This document shows, one piece after another, positions 18,734 to 27,138 of a stretch of DNA of 56,995 nucleotides. A program made the position numbers and the translations under genes. Positions within the stretch are counted from its first letter, which is position 1, and every line of letters begins with the position of its first letter. The DNA comes from JACMMS01 sp043758775 (GTDB lineage: Bacteria; Pseudomonadota; Gammaproteobacteria; Burkholderiales; Methylophilaceae): assembly GCA_043758775.1 (NCBI GenBank), contig JAYVMU010000047.1:1-56995 (forward strand), read 5' to 3'. Below the pieces are notes generated by a model. It saw nothing but the letters and a program-made list of their open reading frames with translations, was not told the origin of the DNA and did not search any database.

Positions 18734-19579
18734 TTAATACAAGCTTTCCCAGAACTTCCACCACACACGCTCATCTTCAGGTGCCTTGCTAGTTAGCATA
18801 GCACTTTGTGGATAATTGGTTTGCAGTACACGCATGGTGTCGTTTTTAAGGTCTTCGATACCTAGTAAATCGTAGGCACTAATCATGATCACTAAAGCTT
18901 CTTCTACACCAGTTGAGGTTGGGTAGTACTCCATTACATATTTACAGCGATTAATAGCGGCTATGTAGGCCTGGCGCCGCATATAATAACGTGCCACATG
19001 TAATTCGCTATCAGCGAGTGTGTTGACTAGATAAGTCATACGTAAAGTAGCATCTTTAGCATAACGACTTTTTGGGAAGCGAGTCACTAACTCTTTAAAT
19101 GCAGTAAATGAGCCACGTAATTGACCTGGGTCGCGGTCTGATATTTGTTGTACGGTAATTTTCTCTAAAATACCACGCTGATTAAAACTGGTCAGGCCTT
19201 TTAAATAATAGGCGTAATCAACATTAGGGTGATTGGGATGTAATTTGATGAATCTATCCGCTGCCGCTGCCGCTGCAACTGGGTCTTCATGTTTGAAATT
19301 AGCATAGGCAATTTCTAGTTGAGCCTGTGCGGCATATTTACCATTTGGATAGCGTGAATCGATGATTTTGAAATACTTGATGGCTTTGTCATAGTCTTTA
19401 TCAAGCATCATGGCTTCACCTTCTTGGTAAATACGTTCGACGCCCCAGCTTTTAGTATCATCAAACTCGGTTGGCGCGCCAAAAATAGCACAACCATTTA
19501 ACAAACCCGCTAAAATAAACACTAAACTGCAAGACGCACCAAAAGATTGAGACCAGATTTTAATTAAACTTTGCTTCAT
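18734..19579 (-). CDS. bamD: outer membrane assembly lipoprotein BamD
   Basis: BamD (ComL) is the essential TPR lipoprotein of the BAM complex. The start was set at ATG 19579: it gives a proper signal (MKQSLIKIWSQS, hydrophobic core, lipobox LLNGC, Cys30) and a 281-residue protein. The open frame continues upstream to 19813, but that part overlaps rluD and has no signal character. TPR-like repeats run from about residue 45, with GEAMMLDKDYDKAIKYF and DSRYPNGKYAAQAQLEIAY. It is divergent from rluD across 40 bases. Confidence 0.95.
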   Translation of the reverse strand: MKQSLIKIWSQSFGASCSLVFILAGLLNGCAIFGAPTEFDDTKSWGVERIYQEGEAMMLDKDYDKAIKYFKIIDSRYPNGKYAAQAQLEIAYANFKHEDPVAAAAAADRFIKLHPNHPNVDYAYYLKGLTSFNQRGILEKITVQQISDRDPGQLRGSFTAFKELVTRFPKSRYAKDATLRMTYLVNTLADSELHVARYYMRRQAYIAAINRCKYVMEYYPTSTGVEEALVIMISAYDLLGIEDLKNDTMRVLQTNYPQSAMLTSKAPEDERVWWKFWESLY

Positions 19580-19619
19580 TGATCGCTCTATCCATTTAAA
19601 TTTTAAAATATTATAACCG

Positions 19620-20732
19620 ATGACTGAACCTACACACATATCTCTTACTATTCCGCACGATTTAGGTGGCTTACGTTTGGACCAGGCACTACAGAAATTA
19701 CTGCCTGAACATTCACGTTCGCGCTTACAGGCCTGGATCAAAGCGCAGTTAGTGACTATAGATGGCAAGGCCACCAGCGCGAAAACCAAGGTGTGGGGCG
19801 GTGAGCAAGTCATTGTGCTGCCGCAAATCGCTCCCGAAACCTATGCTTATACCGCGGAAGACATTCCTTTAGACATTATCTATGAAGATGAATATATTTT
19901 AGTCATTAACAAGCCTGCTGGAATGGTGGTACATCCTGCGGTAGGTAATTGGAGCGGCACTTTGCTGAATGCATTGCTACATCACGTGCCAGCAGTAAAA
20001 GATGTGCCTCGTTGCGGTATTGTGCACCGTTTAGATAAAGACACCAGTGGTTTATTGGTCGTAGCAAAAACCTTGTCAGCGCAAACTAGCTTGGTGCGCC
20101 AATTACAAGCGCGTACTGTCAAGCGTGAATATCGTGCGATTGTATGGGGCCAAATTTGGCGTAATGGCGTGGTCGATCAGCCTATAGGTCGTGATCCACG
20201 TTCGCGTACCAAAATGGCCATCAATAGGGCAGGCAAGCCTGCCATAACGCGTTATGAGGTATTAGAGCGTTTTTCTGTGCACACTTATTTGCGCTGCAAC
20301 TTGGAAACTGGCCGTACACACCAGATTCGCGTGCATATGCAGTTTTTAAAAGCACCGATGGTGGGCGATAACGTCTATGGTTTCCGTGGCATTGTACCCA
20401 TCCGCGCTATGACCATGACCTTACGTGAAGCGGTGGATGATTTTAAACGTCAGGCATTGCATGCAGTTAAGTTGGGCTTAATCCATCCAGAAACCAATGA
20501 GTTTATGGAATGGCAAGTCGAGCTGGCAGACGACATGAAAACCTTGCTAGAAGCCATGCGCCATGAAGATGTAAAAGAAGAAGGCTATTTAGATGAGCAA
20601 TCACCATTTGATTTTGGCGTAGATGAAAATGGACTGTATGTTGGTGAAGATGATTTCGACGATGATGGCTTAGATGAAGATATGGACGATGAAGACTTTG
20701 AGGATGATGAATTGTTAGAAGGTAAGGAATAA
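19620..20732 (+). CDS. rluD: 23S rRNA pseudouridine(1911/1915/1917) synthase
   Basis: RluD makes pseudouridines in helix 69 of 23S rRNA. It has an N-terminal S4 domain (about 15-75, LRLDQALQKLLPEHSRSRLQAWI region) and the catalytic motif HRLDKDTSGLL with Asp139; GRTHQIRVHM closes the active site. The protein is 370 residues, longer than usual, because of an acidic C-terminal tail from about residue 318 in which roughly half the residues are Asp or Glu. The start lies close to divergent bamD, and pgeF follows after six bases, matching the common bamD/rluD/pgeF layout. Confidence 0.95.
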   Translation: MTEPTHISLTIPHDLGGLRLDQALQKLLPEHSRSRLQAWIKAQLVTIDGKATSAKTKVWGGEQVIVLPQIAPETYAYTAEDIPLDIIYEDEYILVINKPAGMVVHPAVGNWSGTLLNALLHHVPAVKDVPRCGIVHRLDKDTSGLLVVAKTLSAQTSLVRQLQARTVKREYRAIVWGQIWRNGVVDQPIGRDPRSRTKMAINRAGKPAITRYEVLERFSVHTYLRCNLETGRTHQIRVHMQFLKAPMVGDNVYGFRGIVPIRAMTMTLREAVDDFKRQALHAVKLGLIHPETNEFMEWQVELADDMKTLLEAMRHEDVKEEGYLDEQSPFDFGVDENGLYVGEDDFDDDGLDEDMDDEDFEDDELLEGKE

Positions 20733-20738
20733 GTCGCC

Positions 20739-21509
20739 ATGAGCCAAATCGTGAATCAACCAGATTTAGCCTTTACATTTATTACTCCAGATTGGCCGGC
20801 ACCGGCGAATGTACATGCTATGCAAACTACGCGCATCGGCGGTGTCAGTCAGGCGCCCTATAACAGCTTAAATTTGGGAGGTCATGTTAATGATGACCCG
20901 ATTGCTGTGGCACACAATCGCCAGTTACTGAGCCCATATTTGCCATCTGAGCCAGTCTGGATTAATCAGGTGCATGGTACAAAAGCCATTGATGCTGCAA
21001 CAGCAGGTTATGTGGTAGAAGCCGATGCTGCTTACGCCCGCAAAGCCAATACGGTATGTGTCACGTTGACCGCAGACTGCTTACCTGTGTTGTTGTGTGA
21101 TGAGGCTGGTAGCATCGTTGCTGCTGTGCATGCAGGTTGGAAAGGCTTACTGGACGGCGTGATTGAAAGCACGATTAAGCGCATGCAATTAGCCATGCCG
21201 AATCTGGCATCAGAAAATTTAATGGCTTGGCTTGGTCCGGCGATTGGCCCACAAGCGTTTGAAGTAGGTACAGAGGTGCGTGAGGCTTTTATAGCGGTAG
21301 ATGCAAATGCAGCTTTAGCATTTAAATCTATTGGTAATGATAAATGGCTGGGCAACATTTATCAGCTAGCGCGCCAGCGACTTAATACCATTGGTGCTAG
21401 TAAAGTCTACGGTGGTGATTTATGTACTTATTTCGACGAAGCGCGCTTTTTCTCATATCGCCGCGATAACGTCACCGGACGCATGGCGAGTATTATCTGG
21501 TTCACATGA
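20739..21509 (+). CDS. pgeF: purine nucleoside phosphorylase / polyphenol oxidase, YfiH (PgeF) family
   Basis: This is a 256-residue member of the YfiH/DUF152 'laccase domain' family. The conserved segments are present: TTRIGGVSQAPYNSLNLGGH, WINQVHGT, TADCLPVLLCD, AAVHAGWKGL and LGPAIGPQAFEVG, including the Cys/His metal ligands. Family members have been described as copper oxidases, purine nucleoside phosphorylases/adenosine deaminases, and peptidoglycan editing factors, so the real substrate is uncertain. It follows rluD, its usual partner. Confidence 0.92.
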   Translation: MSQIVNQPDLAFTFITPDWPAPANVHAMQTTRIGGVSQAPYNSLNLGGHVNDDPIAVAHNRQLLSPYLPSEPVWINQVHGTKAIDAATAGYVVEADAAYARKANTVCVTLTADCLPVLLCDEAGSIVAAVHAGWKGLLDGVIESTIKRMQLAMPNLASENLMAWLGPAIGPQAFEVGTEVREAFIAVDANAALAFKSIGNDKWLGNIYQLARQRLNTIGASKVYGGDLCTYFDEARFFSYRRDNVTGRMASIIWFT

Positions 21510-21598
21510 TATCTATATAAATTTGGACTGACAGATTAGCTGCGTGCTTATTGTGCGCCTAGTTTATAATGACGGATTGTTTTATTTAAGTATCATTA

Positions 21599-22504
21599 AT
21601 GCCTATTCCTGAATTATCGGTTATCACGTGGATAGTAGCCTCTAGCTTGTTTGGCGGTATGTTGAGTGTCCTTGGCGCTGGCGCTGTAGCGCTCAATACT
21701 CGTAGCACATGGGTGCCAATGCTTATTAGCTATGCGATTGGCGCAATGCTGGGTGCAGTATTTCTGGAGATTCTGCCAGAAGCATTTAGAGTAGCAACCA
21801 GTATCGAAAGCATGACGACCACTGTTTTGCTGGGGATTTTGTTATTTTTTGTGTTGGAGAAACTGGTGATTTGGCGCCATTGTCATGGCGACCACTGTGA
21901 AGTGCACGCGATACATACTGAGGAAGATTGTCCCGAACATGTAGTGAGTCATGAGGGTACGACTAAATACAAGCAAGTAGAGAAGCAGGCGCCCATATTC
22001 TCATTAAAACCTGCGCACAGTCACTCACATGGGCATAGTCATGCTCATGACGGTGGACGTAGCGGTCTGATGGTGATGGTAGGTGATACCTTCCATAACT
22101 TTGTTGATGGCGTTTTAATCGCAGCTGCGTTTATGACCGACATAAAGTTGGGCGTGGTGACATCAATCGCTATTATTGCGCATGAAATTCCGCAAGAAGT
22201 TGGCGACTTTTTAATTTTATTACACTCTGGTTACAGCAAAAAACAAGCGTTAGCATTTAATTTAATATCAAGCCTGGCGACTATGTTCGGCGGCTTGCTA
22301 GCCTATTTTGCACTACAGTCGGTCCAAAGCTGGGTGCCCGCTATTTTAGGTTTGGCAGCCTCCAGTATGTTGTATGTGGCGGTGGCAGATTTAATCCCAA
22401 GCTTGCATCAGCGTACGCAATTAAAAGAGACAGTGAGTCAAGTGGTGCTAATCGCTTTAGGGATTGGCTCTATCGCGTTGACTAAGTTTTTTCTTGCAGA
22501 GTAG
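21599..22504 (+). CDS. ZIP-family divalent metal transporter
   Basis: This is a 301-residue membrane protein of the ZIP (ZupT-like) family, probably an importer or facilitator of zinc or another divalent metal. The two metal-binding helices are visible as HNFVDGVLIAA and HEIPQEVGDF. A His-rich cytoplasmic loop (about 135-155, HSHSHGHSHAHDGG) and an earlier His/Cys/Asp-rich segment (about 95-120) lie before them. A TATAAT sequence (21574-21579 region) sits just upstream of the ATG. It is probably a single-gene unit. Confidence 0.88.
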   Translation: MPIPELSVITWIVASSLFGGMLSVLGAGAVALNTRSTWVPMLISYAIGAMLGAVFLEILPEAFRVATSIESMTTTVLLGILLFFVLEKLVIWRHCHGDHCEVHAIHTEEDCPEHVVSHEGTTKYKQVEKQAPIFSLKPAHSHSHGHSHAHDGGRSGLMVMVGDTFHNFVDGVLIAAAFMTDIKLGVVTSIAIIAHEIPQEVGDFLILLHSGYSKKQALAFNLISSLATMFGGLLAYFALQSVQSWVPAILGLAASSMLYVAVADLIPSLHQRTQLKETVSQVVLIALGIGSIALTKFFLAE

Positions 22505-22519
22505 TGTGCAAAAGAGTAA

Positions 22520-22714
22520 TTACGGATTTGATTTTTCGGTATGCACTTTAGCTGCTTTCTTAAAGCGCCTATGCTTAACGCCTAGCAGCCACAGCAATAT
22601 GGCACAGGGAATTAAGCCATAAAATAAAAACGTGAGGATGCCAGCGGTGATAGTTTTTTCAGTCGCCGCGATTAAAACCACAACGTACATCCAAGCAATT
22701 AAAATGATATACAT
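22520..22714 (-). CDS. small two-helix membrane protein, unknown function
   Basis: The 64-residue product has two hydrophobic segments (about 2-17 and 25-43) joined by ATEKTITAG and ends in a basic, polar tail. It resembles a small conserved membrane protein that I recall as widespread in betaproteobacteria and that has no assigned role. It is convergent with the ZIP gene (15-base gap) and divergent from rimO. Confidence 0.6.
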   Translation of the reverse strand: MYIILIAWMYVVVLIAATEKTITAGILTFLFYGLIPCAILLWLLGVKHRRFKKAAKVHTEKSNP

Positions 22715-22802
22715 TTTAATAATATTAACAGCACAATAATATACATGCTCTAATTATACATAGAGCTTGTAACTAAATATTTAATGATTAGATTCGAGTG
22801 AG

Positions 22803-24173
22803 ATGATGAGCACCACACTAGCACCAACTAAAGTCAACAGCGCTACGCCTAAAGTAGGCTTTGTTTCACTAGGCTGCCCTAAGGCAGGCTCGGATGCCGA
22901 GCGTATTCTCACACAATTACGTGCCGAAGGTTACGAGATTTCCGGCACATATGAAGATGCCGATTTAGTGGTGGTCAATACCTGCGGCTTTATTGATAGC
23001 GCGGTAGAAGAATCGCTGGATGCGATTGGTGAAGCGATCGCCAAAAATGGCAAAGTGATTGTAACGGGCTGTTTAGGTGCTAAAGCTGGTGTGGTGGAAG
23101 CGGCACATCCTAGTGTGTTGGCTGTTACAGGCCCGCATGCGCTAGAAGAGGTGATGACGGCCGTGCATGCCAATTTGCCGAAATTGCACGACCCTTACAC
23201 CGATTTAGTGCCACCACAAGGCGTGCGCTTAACCCCTAGCCATTATGCTTATTTAAAAATCTCAGAAGGCTGCAACCATAAATGTAGCTTCTGCATTATT
23301 CCAAGTATGCGTGGTGATTTAGTCAGCCGCCCCATTGGCGACGTGATGAATGAGGCAGAAAATCTGGTAAAAGCGGGTGTTTCCGAGATTTTAGTGATTT
23401 CGCAAGATACCAGTGCCTATGGGGTAGATGTTAAATATCGCTCAGGTTTTTGGAATGGTCGCCCAGTCAAAACCCGCATGACAGAACTCGCCAGTGCCTT
23501 GGGCGAGCTAGGTGTATGGGTACGCATGCACTATGTATATCCATATCCGCATGTGGATGAAATTGTCCCGATGATGGCAGATGGCATTATTCTGCCGTAT
23601 CTTGACGTGCCGTTCCAACACGCTAGCCCACGCATACTCAAAGCCATGAAACGCCCTGCAAGCAGCGAGAACAATCTTGCGCGTATTAATGCTTGGCGTG
23701 ACATTTGCCCAGATATTACGATTCGCAGTACGTTTATCACGGGTTTTCCGGGTGAAACGGAAGAAGACTTTGAAATGCTGCTCGATTTTTTACAAGAAGC
23801 GCAATTGGATAGAGTAGGCTGCTTTACATACTCTGCAGTAGATGGCGCAACTGCTAACAAGCTGGATAATCACGTACCAGAAGAACTGAAAAAAGAACGC
23901 CTCAGCCGTTTTATGGAAGTACAAGAAGCCATTAGCGCTGCAAAATTACAGAAAAAAGTGGGTAGCTTACAAACCGTGTTAGTGGATGAAATTACGGAAG
24001 ATGACAACGGCAACGTGATTGCCATTGGCCGTACTAAAGCTGATGCGCCAGAGATTGATGGTGTGGTGTATTTGGATGATGGTGCAGATTTAGTGCCAGG
24101 TGATTTGGTGGAAGTGCAAATCACCAGTGCCGATGACCATGATTTATTTGCAGGACCGCCTAGTCTGGATTAG
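22803..24173 (+). CDS. rimO: ribosomal protein S12 methylthiotransferase
   Basis: RimO is a radical-SAM methylthiotransferase acting on Asp88 (E. coli numbering) of ribosomal protein S12. The N-terminal MTTase domain has VSLGCPKAGSDAERI and VVNTCGFID, the third cluster-1 Cys is in VTGCLGA, the SAM motif is CNHKCSFCIIP, and a C-terminal TRAM domain covers about residues 390-455. Length is 456. Two adjacent ATGs (22803, 22806) could serve as start. Confidence 0.95.
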   Translation: MMSTTLAPTKVNSATPKVGFVSLGCPKAGSDAERILTQLRAEGYEISGTYEDADLVVVNTCGFIDSAVEESLDAIGEAIAKNGKVIVTGCLGAKAGVVEAAHPSVLAVTGPHALEEVMTAVHANLPKLHDPYTDLVPPQGVRLTPSHYAYLKISEGCNHKCSFCIIPSMRGDLVSRPIGDVMNEAENLVKAGVSEILVISQDTSAYGVDVKYRSGFWNGRPVKTRMTELASALGELGVWVRMHYVYPYPHVDEIVPMMADGIILPYLDVPFQHASPRILKAMKRPASSENNLARINAWRDICPDITIRSTFITGFPGETEEDFEMLLDFLQEAQLDRVGCFTYSAVDGATANKLDNHVPEELKKERLSRFMEVQEAISAAKLQKKVGSLQTVLVDEITEDDNGNVIAIGRTKADAPEIDGVVYLDDGADLVPGDLVEVQITSADDHDLFAGPPSLD

Positions 24174-24217
24174 TAGGTAACTTGTAATTTGAAAGACACT
24201 TTATAAAAAAAATATTA

Positions 24218-24460
24218 TTGTTTTGTTTATTTTTGCTTTTGTTAGGTTGTTCAAAATATGACAAGGTTCAAGCAGGATATAGTTGTGAGTTTAAAGCAGT
24301 GCAAAAATTCAAACTTCAAGATTTTGATAATAAAAAAGAATTTATTTTTGCCTGTATGCAGGACAAGGGTTACAAGTATTCTGGTTGGGGAAATTCGTCT
24401 TGCAGTAACTTCAGTTCTTCAGATGTTTGCTGGGAATATACTTGGCGAGTTTTTCTTTAA
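24218..24460 (+). CDS. small putative lipoprotein, unknown function; odd start
   Basis: The frame gives a hydrophobic segment ending LLLLGC (a lipobox) and a 70-residue mature part with four further Cys. I do not recognise it. From TTG 24218 the signal would lack its positive N-terminus. Reading five codons further upstream gives IKKILLFCLFLLLLGC, a perfect lipoprotein signal in which the first codon (24203-24205) is ATA, with a GAAAG ribosome-like site seven bases before it. So either translation starts at ATA or TTG, or an ATG has mutated and the gene is decaying. It follows rimO. Confidence 0.5.
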   Translation: MFCLFLLLLGCSKYDKVQAGYSCEFKAVQKFKLQDFDNKKEFIFACMQDKGYKYSGWGNSSCSNFSSSDVCWEYTWRVFL

Positions 24461-24492
24461 CGAATTTTTTCAATCACGTAATTTTAAATTAA

Positions 24493-24867
24493 TTAAACCT
24501 CAAATAAATCAGGCATTATCGGCGAAGGGCGCTGATTATCAGCTCTATCTTCAATGAAATCTAAAGTATGTGGGCAACGCGTAGGTTTACGGGCTGCTTT
24601 TCTTTTTTTAGCACCAGTGATATTAGGGTTGATGTAAGGTGTTTGGCTGATGCGGATGTAGCCAGAAAAGTAAAGTTTTTGTCCCGTGGTTTCAAACAGG
24701 CTAAGTGGATTATCAATGTTCTGTAAAGTGACAACGCCTTTGGCAACTTTGAGTACGCTATACATGACAAACTTAGCATTGGTTTGTTTGCCGTAAATCT
24801 CGCCAGTTTGAATTTCGTTAGCATTACTTAAGTTGGTTTTATTGAGGTCGGCTTGTTCTGGTTGCAT
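24493..24867 (-). CDS. hypothetical 124-residue soluble protein
   Basis: I do not recognise this protein. It has no signal peptide or membrane segment. A polar N-terminus (1-27) leads into a probable beta-rich core (about 28-85, GEIYGKQTNAKFVMYSVLK to YFSGYIRISQTPYI), then a basic stretch KKRKAARKPTR and an acidic/Pro-rich end. An AGGAG ribosome site (24877-24881 on the complement) stands nine bases before the ATG, which supports coding. It lies downstream of tetR on the same strand, 111 bases away, and converges with the small lipoprotein gene. Confidence 0.55.
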   Translation of the reverse strand: MQPEQADLNKTNLSNANEIQTGEIYGKQTNAKFVMYSVLKVAKGVVTLQNIDNPLSLFETTGQKLYFSGYIRISQTPYINPNITGAKKRKAARKPTRCPHTLDFIEDRADNQRPSPIMPDLFEV

Positions 24868-24978
24868 CGCTTATGACTCCTGACCTATTATCTGGCCCAT
24901 CATTTGCTGCATCATAGCGGTATGTAGGCCGCTTAACAAGTGGAAACGTTTGCTTTAATACGGCTTGTTCAATATTGT

Positions 24979-25599
24979 TTATTTATTACGCCGTAATTGC
25001 ATGTGTGCTTCGATAATTGCATTGGTATTGGCTCGCACTTGTGTGCCCTTAAAGTCTTTCACCCATAAATGTAATAAACCACTAAAAAACAAGTGTGTAT
25101 CCATAGCGAGTTGTGCTGGTTGATGTTTGGGATTTAATAGACCTTGTTTTTGTGCGCGGGTATAAACTATTTCATATTTTTCGACGATACTTTGGCAATT
25201 GACTAAAATATTTTCTAGCGCAATGCTTAAGTCGTCTACGTATTCGCATTTCGTCATCATAATTTCATATGTCTGACGTGTAATAGGACAGCTCTCTAGC
25301 CCAGCTATAGTATTTTTTAGCGCATTTTCCATGGCGGTGAGCGGGTCAATGTTGGGGTTGTCCAGCAGACTATCATCCATGCGGTCTAGCAAGGGCAAAA
25401 ATACCTGCTCACGCATGGCATTGAATAATTGCGTTTTGTTTTCAAAATGCCAATACACTGCGCCGCGGGTTACACCCGCTTGCGTGGCAATGTGTTCGAG
25501 CGTTGTACGGCTGACGCCGCGCGTAGCAAACACCTCACGTGCAGCATCAATAATATGCTGACGGGTGATGGATGCATCTTCTTTAGTTTTTCTAGCCAT
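24979..25599 (-). CDS. TetR-family repressor of RND efflux (AcrR/TtgR type)
   Basis: The 206-residue protein has the TetR N-terminal helix-turn-helix (about 31-52, TTLEHIATQAGVTRGAVYWHF), and its overall sequence is of the AcrR/TtgR/MexR2 efflux-regulator type, including the C-terminal ligand domain. It is divergent from a complete RND operon and its likely operators lie in the intervening 312 bases, so it is inferred to repress that operon and itself, with release by hydrophobic ligands as in AcrR. Confidence 0.9.
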   Translation of the reverse strand: MARKTKEDASITRQHIIDAAREVFATRGVSRTTLEHIATQAGVTRGAVYWHFENKTQLFNAMREQVFLPLLDRMDDSLLDNPNIDPLTAMENALKNTIAGLESCPITRQTYEIMMTKCEYVDDLSIALENILVNCQSIVEKYEIVYTRAQKQGLLNPKHQPAQLAMDTHLFFSGLLHLWVKDFKGTQVRANTNAIIEAHMQLRRNK

Positions 25600-25708
25600 G
25601 CTCTATTTAAATACCTTTAGTTTCTTTAGATTCATTTAAATACTTTCGTACATTCATTTCTTTAAGTTACGGTGCTATATCGCTAATTAAATTTTTTCTT
25701 TAAAATAA

Positions 25709-25765
25709 ATGTATACATACATTCTTGTTTGTATATAATATACATACATTCATGGATGTTAGCAA
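25709..25765. promoter_or_regulatory. AcrR-like operator cluster between tetR and the RND operon
   Basis: Two copies of TACATACATT occur here (25714-25723 and 25741-25750), each extending into an imperfect 24-base dyad with about 8 of 12 positions symmetrical. The first also includes the perfect palindrome ATGTATACAT (25709-25718). The half-site is the same as in the E. coli AcrR operator (known family information). A TATAAT at 25734-25739 lies inside, so binding would block RNA polymerase. A further TACATTCAT occurs at 25649-25657. The rest of 25600-25911 shows no gene. Confidence 0.65.
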
Positions 25766-25911
25766 GCGTATTTTTCATTAAATATAAAATAGAACATATA
25801 GTTAGCGCGAAACTCTTGTTTTATGGTGTTTGATAAGCTGCGGTGTTAACATTTAAAAACTATTAAAAACAAGCTTGATGATACAAACAAAGTCACTACT
25901 CGGAGTTACAC

Positions 25912-27126
25912 ATGTTCGCTAATCAACAAAATAAAACCTTAAAACAAAGTGGCTTTAAATTAAGCCTGCTTGGTGTTGCCTTGATTGCGACACTAGGCTT
26001 AGCTGCCTGTAGTAAAGGTACGCCAGCCGCTAGTGGACCACCCGCAGGCATGGCAATGCCAGTGAGTGTAGTGACGCTTGAGGCTACTAATGTGCCAATT
26101 AGCGCAGAAGAAGTTGCACAAACAGAGGGTGCAAGTGAGGTGGAAGTTCGCCCACGCGTTGGTGGTATTTTGCTAAAACGCTTATATCAGGAAGGTGTGC
26201 CAGTAAAGGCTGGGCAGCCGATGTTTTTGATTGATCCAGTGCCTTATCAGATTGCATTAGTGCAGGCTAAAGCGCAGTTGGCGCAACAAAAAGCACGTAT
26301 TGAGCAAACTAAACGCGAAGCAGCACGCTTGCAAGGATTGCTTGAAACACAATCTATTAGCCAGCGCGAATATGATAATGCCGTTAGTGATAACGAGACA
26401 GCGCTCGCTACTCTGCAGCAAGCACAAGCAGCGGTGCATGAGGCGGAACTGAATTTGTCTTACACCACAGTAACCGCGCCTTCTAGCGGTATTTCTGGTC
26501 GTTTCCAGTTTTCAGAAGGCGCATTGGTTGCGCCAAACACTAGTTTGTTAACTACTATTGTGCAATTGTCGCCAATCTGGGTGCGTTTTAGCTTCTCAGA
26601 TAATGAAATTGCACAGTTGGGTGGCCGGCTCAACCAGCAAACGATTAAAAAAATCAGTTTGATTTTACCTGATGGATCTGAATATAAAGAAAGCGGAAAA
26701 TTAAACTTTGCTGCTAGCCAAATTGATCCAGCTTTGGGTACACAGCAACTTCGTGCTGCATTTGACAATGCTGATAAAACTTTATTGCCAGGCCAGTTTG
26801 CACGGGTTCGTGTAACTACAGGTACAAGAGCAGGCGTATTTATTATTCCACAAACGTCTGTGATGACGAATGATCAGGGTAAGTTTGTGTACGTGGTTAA
26901 TGATAAGAATGAAGTTACACTAAGGCCAGTAGTTGTGGGTGATTGGGTTGGTACTGGTTGGGTTGTATTAGAAGGTCTGAAAGCTGGCGAGAAAGTGGTG
27001 ACAGATAATCTGCTTAAACTACATCTAGGTGCTTTTGTGGCACCACACCCAGCAGGTGAAGAGCCAGCCAAGTCTGCTGCCACAAGTGCAACGGCTAAAC
27101 CTGATCAATCTGTTAAAAAAATCTAA
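25912..27126 (+). CDS. RND efflux periplasmic adaptor lipoprotein (AcrA/MexA family)
   Basis: This is the membrane-fusion component of a tripartite multidrug pump, 404 residues. It has a lipoprotein signal (LAAC, Cys33), a biotinyl-lipoyl-like hairpin pair (VEVRPRVGGILLKRLYQEG and LSYTTVTAPSSGISGR), a coiled-coil hairpin between them (about 118-185), then the beta-barrel and membrane-proximal domains. An acidic/Ala-Thr tail follows. The start has a CGGAG ribosome site. It is followed 12 bases later by the pump gene. The family (HAE1) exports drugs, detergents and solvents; substrates here are unknown. Confidence 0.93.
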   Translation: MFANQQNKTLKQSGFKLSLLGVALIATLGLAACSKGTPAASGPPAGMAMPVSVVTLEATNVPISAEEVAQTEGASEVEVRPRVGGILLKRLYQEGVPVKAGQPMFLIDPVPYQIALVQAKAQLAQQKARIEQTKREAARLQGLLETQSISQREYDNAVSDNETALATLQQAQAAVHEAELNLSYTTVTAPSSGISGRFQFSEGALVAPNTSLLTTIVQLSPIWVRFSFSDNEIAQLGGRLNQQTIKKISLILPDGSEYKESGKLNFAASQIDPALGTQQLRAAFDNADKTLLPGQFARVRVTTGTRAGVFIIPQTSVMTNDQGKFVYVVNDKNEVTLRPVVVGDWVGTGWVVLEGLKAGEKVVTDNLLKLHLGAFVAPHPAGEEPAKSAATSATAKPDQSVKKI

Positions 27127-27138
27127 GCGGCTGATATT

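Noticed and set aside
19580..19813. Upstream extension of bamD
   Set aside because: It overlaps rluD and lacks a signal peptide; ATG 19579 gives a clear lipoprotein signal.
24258..24557. Plus-strand 99-residue frame over the small lipoprotein gene
   Set aside because: It overlaps a better frame with a lipobox and the end of the 124-residue gene; the sequence lacks protein-like features.
24561..24824. Minus-strand 87-residue frame inside the 124-residue gene
   Set aside because: The other frame has a strong ribosome site and a longer product.
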